64,000 nt of DNA, taken from Sparassis latifolia. Taxonomy: Eukaryota > Basidiomycota > Agaricomycetes > Polyporales > Sparassidaceae. Under the pieces are notes generated by a model that worked only from the letters and a program-made list of their open reading frames with translations, was not told the origin of the DNA and made no database searches. This document shows positions 58,126 through 64,000 of the stretch, piece by piece (the stretch's first letter is position 1; each line of letters starts with the position of its first letter). The translations under genes were made by a program, and so were the position numbers. Location of the stretch: contig CM031555.1 in NCBI GenBank assembly GCA_018466975.1, forward strand, positions 1,488,001 to 1,552,000, written 5' to 3'.

Positions 58126-58800
58126 GTGCTGTTTAACATGTTCGGCGTCATCCTTCTTCTATCGGCGTGTAACCCACACCTCCTTCAAGGTTCCATATTG
58201 GCTCAGCAAGCAATATGGTACTTCTTAGACAGGACCGACCTGCCTGTTACCACTTTTCACCCGATGCTGAAGTCACGGGCCGAGTCAACAAGATGGTTCG
58301 AGGATGTCCCACTCCGCCACTTGACTACTACTATCCTCATAATATTCCGACCTACAATCGTAAGGGTGCAGACCATTTTGTACACCTTGATCTTCGCCAT
58401 AATAGAGAACTCTACCACCCTCCGTTCATTGTCTTCTTGCGACTTCCACTGCCTTTTCTCTGCTGCGGGAGTGCTATGAGAGTGGGTGTAGGTTCTCCGC
58501 AGCATGTAGCACCATTCCCCGCGCTTTGCTGCTGGCGCAATGGTCAGTTCCGCGCTGGAGTTTGTGAATGGGACCATTCTAGAGCACGAGACGAAGAATC
58601 TCGTTCTGTCCTCGGCCGCTCGTCGAATATCACCGCGTGAAAATTGCTTACTTCATTTGGGAGAAGAACAAGTTCGCGATCTCTGGGTACGTCGAAGCGG
58701 TAAGCGATTTCGTACGTGCTCTCGCTGCCTCACCATAAATCTCTTGCTAACATTTGCCCCTGCGACACTGAACTCTTCCTGAACTATGTCAAGTAAGGCT
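58126..58800 (+). pseudogene. Tri5-type sesquiterpene synthase, copy A, decayed
   Basis: Pieces match the intact copy at 60392 in order but in shifting frames. They are FLDRTDLPV at about 58220, a segment equal to the helix before the Asp-rich motif (TTTILIIF...LYTLIFAI), FVNGTILEHETKNLVLSS at about 58560, a worn YFIWEK-like stretch at about 58650, and the NYVK end that precedes the metal-binding motif at about 58790. The first coding exon, the Asp-rich loop and everything after NYVK are not recognisable. It is clearly non-functional, and older than the aldo-keto reductase lesion by degree of decay. Confidence 0.75.
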
Positions 58801-60391
58801 ATGTGCTGGGCCCACTTGAAATGCTATCGAGAAGACGGTTACTGCTGTGGACAGATTAAGTGTGTTCTTGGGAGGTGATGAAAAGCGACTACATCATGAA
58901 CTGAAAATGGGGTCACCCGCTTGGAGCGTCTGAACTTGATGGACGCAGTACCGGCATTCTTACAGCGGCACTCATCGGAGTTCCGCTCAATTGGATTGTC
59001 AAGATGACATTGAAAGTACTATCGTTACCCCAGTAATGCAATCACGATTGCATCTCTGTCACCGTTCCTTCAAATCGAGCCCATTTTCCTTCAAAACTTA
59101 TCGGATCAAATATAAAACATATAAACTACCTTCTGTGTGACTCCCAATTTTTTTTCTGATGTTGTGCGACCCCGAGACCGAACACAGTGAAGAGACTCGT
59201 TTGCACGCAAGAGCGTCGAATCTGTCACAGATCGTCACGCTTGCCGACCTGCCGTACCTTTGTTCTCCCTACAGTCGGAGTTTAAAATGGCGCACTTCAC
59301 TGTCACGCCTGAATCACTCCTGACTTGCAATTCACAGACTTTGCACCTTTCCCTCCGAGTTGGACCCCCCAGTTGCACGGCCAAGGTATTTGGGGTCATA
59401 CACATCTACTGCTCATTTTTTGCTGATTTGTGGTGCAGCGGAATGCGTCAAAAGGACGAAATTGCACAACTAGACCAGATTGCAATACCCGGGTAACGAT
59501 AGCGTAGGTCTTCCAGTCTGTGTCGCGCCACGACAGCCTGCTTAATTTCCGATTCGACTCCGATGGGTTGTAATCATTGCAGGTCGCCCACGTGTTAAGT
59601 TCCACTCGGCTGTGGTTCACAGCTGTCATGTTTGAACCACAATCATCATGCCTTGCGTTCTGGACGTGCACCTGTACCTCAGACAATTTTTCGTGCGCTT
59701 TTTACAGGCGAGTTACTGTATCTTCTGTGAGATGTTTCTTTAACGAGAACAAGATCTGTAATGCAGCTTCCGTCATGGAACGGGACCACAAACTATGGTC
59801 GGTTTCTCCGAAGTCGAACATCGTGAGAACACGAGCCCGGATCATGCACTTCTAGTCGGATAGTGAGTACTTGAGTGCTTGAATTTTATGAAACGACTAT
59901 GTTGATATTCAATTATGGTTGCAGTGGTAAGGGAAACAGTTTTCTTCTATCTACCTTGCGGCTTTGTGACAGCGAAGCGCCTTCACCTCAGCGAGCTTAC
60001 TCGTAGACACCAATCCAATTCTCTGAACGAATCATTCTTGTAACCAAACGATCGGTAACGCGCATTTGCTGAGTTCTCGATTTACTAGAGTTGATTGATA
60101 CACGGCGCTCGTTCTTGAAGTGGCTCATGTCGCCGGATACCCTGAAACGGCGTCTGAGAAAGTACGAGTATTACGAGTATGCCTCGCTTTCGCGCTCTCT
60201 AGATGTAGTTGTTCATCTATTATTGACAGGTGTCATGAAAACCAGAATGATACGAGAGTTCTGCCACATGGGTCCGAACGATATAATTGCAGTGGTGGAG
60301 CTCCGTAAAGACTAACTTGTATCTCGACACGCGCGGTCCATCTAACCCTCCCTTGTCCCCCAACGCTCAGTTCTCTCTAACCAACTGCAGC
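58801..60391. other. Intergenic between terpene synthase copies A and B
   Basis: No gene supported; only short frames without conserved motifs. Confidence 0.4.
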
Positions 60392-61616
60392 ATGTCTGTC
60401 CAAGGGAATGAGCACCTTCCGTATGTACCCGCATTCCTATGCCAGTGCACTGATTCAACTCTGCTATGCTTTCTCCAGCTCGTCCACCAGTTGCCACCTT
60501 GGCCCGAACGCTGTGCACGGCACTTCATCTAACGAGGTGAATACGCCAATCTTGGTGCTTCTCCGATCTATGACTTATGCCCCACAGGCCTCTTTATTGG
60601 CTGTGAGTCAGCAAGTAATACGGGACTTTCTGGACAGAATGAATGTCACAATTCCTCCGTATTTACCCGATCTCGAAGTTATGTCTCGTGTCGATAAGAT
60701 CCTTCAAACTTGGGACTTTGGAGATGCAATTCGTCCCCACGTCATTACTGCCCTCACGATTACTATCACAGCTTACAACCACCTTACGGACATCGAGGCG
60801 AAGGTGCAGATCGCATTATTCACCGCAATCACCACTGCCTTGGACGTTCCTGCCATAATGAACTCGGTCTCTTGGCGCGATTTGCACACCTTATTTCTAC
60901 CCTGTTCAGCTGAGAATAGGTCAGATTTGGTCAGGGAACTTCGGGGCATTCTCGTCAAAATGTGGGACCACTATCTCCCGTGCTCTGCAAGTGCGATTTT
61001 CAGTTCAGTGCTCAAGTTTATCAGTGCGACCATTTTCGAGAATGAGACAAAGGCAATCGCCTTGTCCTCAGACGGAGCTCCATTTATCGAGTATCGTAGA
61101 GCAAAGGGCGGGTTGCCCGAAGCCTATGCCTACTTCATCTGGGAGAAGGCCAAATTCCCTGATATCAAGGTCTATGTCCAAGCTATACCGTACGTTGTCT
61201 TGTATCTTTCAAGCTGTCACCAACCAACTCTCACGCCTGAAGCGTATTCCTATAGCCACGCCATGCGTTACATAAACTACGTCAAGTGAGCCCATGTGCT
61301 TGCTGTACCACTCGATTACACAGCTTACGAACTTCGTTGTAGTGACATCCTTTCCTTTTACAAGGAAGAGCTTGAAGGCGAGACCGGTAATTACATCGGA
61401 GATCGTGGTCTAGTCGAGGGTAAATCTGCCCTTGAGGTCCTGAGAGAAGTAATTGATGAGACGGTTGGTACGGCGGAGCGCGTGCGACGCATTCTTGGAG
61501 AGGGGGAAGCAAGGGACGCTTGGGAGAATTTCGTCCGCGGTTACACCAGCTTTCACATCAGCAGCCCGCGCTATCGCCTGCAAGAGGTGGTTGGAAGCCG
61601 ATACCTCATCGATTAG
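60392..61616 (+). CDS. Tri5-type (trichodiene-synthase-like) sesquiterpene synthase, copy B
   Basis: Five exons (60392-60420, 60479-60536, 60588-61189, 61256-61285, 61343-61616) encode about 330 residues. The class I terpene cyclase fold is recognisable: VIRDFLDRMN, AYNHLTDIEAKVQIALF, MWDHYLP, FENETKAIAL, AYAYFIWEKAKFPDI and YINYV, followed by the second metal-binding (NSE/DTE-like) motif NDILSFYKEE. The product end resembles Tri5 family members (WENFVRGYTSFHISSPRYRL). At the position of the first Asp-rich motif copy C reads LDDPVV, but this copy reads LDVPAI, with one Asp lost. That may change or weaken catalysis. The family cyclises farnesyl diphosphate. The exact product cannot be read from sequence, and no other secondary-metabolism gene lies in view. 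Confidence 0.85.
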
Positions 61617-63227
61617 CTACAGAGCATAGGATGCTATTTGCTATTACGACTTGCTTTATCCATATACCTTTGACGTACGATGAGGCGCTTCATCCTAACC
61701 AGCGCTATATGAAATAATACCTGCTTTCTGCGCTGCTGAAGCCCGAAATCAAGTCGCCAACTGCCAGACCTAACTTCAACGGCTGCCTTTTACGTATAAA
61801 GCGATAAAGCGAACCAACGGCAGTGACAGTTCGGGAAATTCCACCTGACAGTGCCTGATGGCACCGACCTGACAACGACTCGGTCTCTCCTAATGGCCGG
61901 CAGACATAAAGAAAGCTTCATCCGCGGGTGCGTGGAGGTGCGTCCCTACCCGGAGTGTGGAACCTTGAGAATGTGCCGGGGTAAGCAAATCAGCGAGCCT
62001 ATCTTGAAAGGTGCTGGTATTTGCTGCAAACAAATAAGACATTTCGCAGCGATGTTTCCGATTCCTTCTGCAAACGATCGCCGCCATCGGCAGCGAGATC
62101 GGGTGGTCTGGGACAGATACAGTCTTCCGTCGGTGCGTCCACTTAAAGGACAACGCGTTCCGATCACTGACCCTCTGTCGTTGAGCGACGAGCGCATGCT
62201 GAGCTCACTGGGAGGTCGTTCGTTCCTGTTTCAGAAGTGTCTGACATTATCATGGCCTTGCTCGCGATTTCGTACCTCTCATGTCCAGCAGTTCGGTCGT
62301 ACGTGTGGTTAAGGTGAGGTGGTTTGTAGTGTCTTCGCCGTATTCCCGCCGCTCCCCCAAGAGGTCAGCTCATTTCACTACTATCACAATTACTGGTGAT
62401 TCTCAGTTCAGTGGTTTGTGCCATACATCCATGTGGTTAAATTTTTACCTGGTCAAGGTGATATGAAGTCCTCCGTCGTGCAGTGAACCAGTGCCACAGC
62501 CTTAAAAGTGCTGGAGTTCAAGTTTCTACGTCGTCCACAGGTGGTAGCCTGCTGAAGAACGCTGTTCGAATCTTCCCAACTGTAACTCTCGTCGTCGTTG
62601 GATGATAATGGTTGTTCGAAGTGCCCACTTCTAGGATTACATCCTTGGCAGTGTCCTCGATCTGATTTCACAGATACTCTCATTGATAAGGAGGTGGTTC
62701 GCATCGAATTCCGGTGTTCCTCCGAGATGAATTGCGCTGAGCGTGGAAATTTGAGAGACAGGTACCTCAGTCTACCGTAGGGTTTTTCGACATCCCGGCA
62801 TTCTGCAGCTGTCTCAGACCATATGCATCCGGCATCCTGCTTCAGACCATATGCACTCCGTTGGTCTGGAGGCTTGCTCCACCAATAGCATGGTTTCACT
62901 CAGGGCTCACAGCGCGGGCGTCTCGACCAAGTCGGACGCTGTGTCTCCCCGTGATGGCTCTTCCTTGAACGAACCACACGGAATCAACGCGCTGTCATAG
63001 GCGGCATCCTGCAGACACGATGCAATGAACAACGGTAACAGTTCGCCGCCTTCGGTCATGAGGGCATCGAAAGCGGCGCGACGATAACATCAAATTAGTA
63101 GGAACATCATGCACGTCAATCAACTCTACATCATGCACGTTTAACCTTGGTCCTCTTATATAACCGTGCACGCCACCCTTGCTCTCAGTTTTCAAGTCAA
63201 CTTTCTACTGGATTTGACAAGCACGAT
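61617..63227. other. Intergenic between terpene synthase copies B and C
   Basis: No gene supported. A 153-codon plus-strand frame (61851-62312) has no recognised motif and no exon-like neighbours. TATATAA at about 63159-63165, about 65 bp upstream of copy C, is a likely TATA box. Confidence 0.4.
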
Positions 63228-64000
63228 ATGGCCCTCGAATACAACGACAAGTCCCCGTATGTGTTTGTACTCTCTCATCATCACTCCGATCGCACTAAGA
63301 CCACTCTGTCTCCAGAGCTCCGTCCAGCCAGCCGCGCCAGGCAACATCCGCTGCACGAAGCAAAGTGAATCTCACTCGTCCCTTTTGGTCGAGGTATTGC
63401 TCACACGTGCACCGTGACAGGAATCCATTTTAGCTCTTTGTCAAGAAGCAATTAGGGATTTCTTCAGCAGAATAAATATCACTATTCCTGCATACTTGGG
63501 CGATCCCGAGCTTACATCCCGAGTCAAGGAGGTTATCCAGACCTGGGACGTTGATGGCTCCATTGGTTCGCCCGTCAATACCGCGATTACGCTTACGTTC
63601 ACCGCCTACAACCACATCGCGAACTTCGACACGAAACTGCAAATCGCGCTCTTCACCGTGATCGTCCTTTCCCTGGATGATCCGGTCGTACTCGACTCTC
63701 TGCCTTCCCGCGAATTCCACCGCCTCTTCTCTGCGGGCGCGCCTGAGGCTCAGTCCGGCCTACTCGCGGAGCTCACGCGGCTCCTCCCCGGCATGTGGGA
63801 CCACTACCCGCGGTACGCTGCCAGCGCCATCTCTACTTCCGCGCTGGATTTCGTGAACATGTGCATCCTCGAGAATGAGACGAAGGATTTGGTGCTGTCG
63901 GCCGACGCAGTTCCATTCCTTGTGTATCGTCGTACCAAGAGCGCGACCGCAGAAGCTTACGCCCACTTCATCTGGGACAAGACCAAGTTCCCCGATGTCA
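63228..64000 (+). CDS. Tri5-type sesquiterpene synthase, copy C, 3' partial
   Basis: Exons 63228-63256, 63316-63364 and 63421 to beyond the window edge follow the same intron pattern as copy B. Exon 1 has the same 29-nt length and phase. The visible part reads ESILALCQEAIRDFF, TAYNHIANFDTKLQIALF, LDDPVVLDSL (a fuller Asp-rich region), GMWDHYPRY, FVNMCILENETKDLVLS and AYAHFIWDKTKFPD. The metal-binding NSE-type motif lies beyond the window. Together with copies A and B it forms a head-to-tail array with 2.2-2.8 kb spacing. Confidence 0.85.

Noticed and set aside
61851..62312. A 153-codon plus-strand frame between terpene synthase copies
   Set aside because: No recognisable family and no flanking exons; composition does not resemble the neighbouring genes.

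Overview
The window is nuclear DNA of a filamentous basidiomycete, most likely an Agaricomycete. Nearly every gene is split by 45-65 nt GT-AG introns. Genes are packed on both strands with short intergenic spaces. Several families typical of Agaricomycetes occur: a DUF7918 protein, a retropepsin-like orphan and a tandem array of Tri5-type sesquiterpene synthases. There is no rRNA, no convincing tRNA and no CRISPR. Gene identities come from motifs I recognise in the translations. Exon coordinates were worked out by hand from splice consensus and reading-frame continuity.

Left part (1-20.6 kb), housekeeping and genome maintenance. It holds a 5'-truncated PQ-loop vacuolar transporter; Lin1/CD2BP2 (GYF domain, U5 snRNP); Rad54 (12 exons, one GC-AG intron); a small unknown gene; a chromodomain protein; a Crb2/Rad9/53BP1-type checkpoint adaptor (Tudor plus BRCTs, with a TQ repeat tract); a single-pass membrane protein; the ESCRT-III protein Chm7; and a DUF7918 protein. 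Rad54, the chromodomain protein and the Crb2-like adaptor lie close together on the minus strand.

Middle (20.6-31 kb), a gene-poor transposon graveyard. It contains a 361-bp foldback element, a 350-bp MITE with a perfect 8-bp target duplication, and an 865-bp deletion derivative of a hAT transposon that keeps only the transposase C-terminus. The derivative is probably nested inside an older, roughly 3-kb hAT-like element.

31-42 kb. A tandem aldo-keto reductase pair has one copy killed by a small deletion. Then come the tRNA pseudouridine synthase Pus4/TruB, a decayed DapA-family aldolase gene, and a complete 22-exon mitochondrial NAD(P) transhydrogenase that includes a 4-nt microexon.

42-57.3 kb, compact housekeeping. 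In order: a nucleotide-sugar transporter, AP endonuclease, OTU1 deubiquitinase, Sam37/metaxin, TAF7, the GPI-transamidase subunit Gaa1, a retropepsin-like orphan, and Luc7 (U1 snRNP). Sam37 and TAF7 share a 117-bp divergent promoter.

57.3-64 kb. Three Tri5-type terpene synthase copies lie in the same orientation: one pseudogene, one complete gene, and one cut by the window edge. This looks like a birth-and-death cluster of secondary metabolism.
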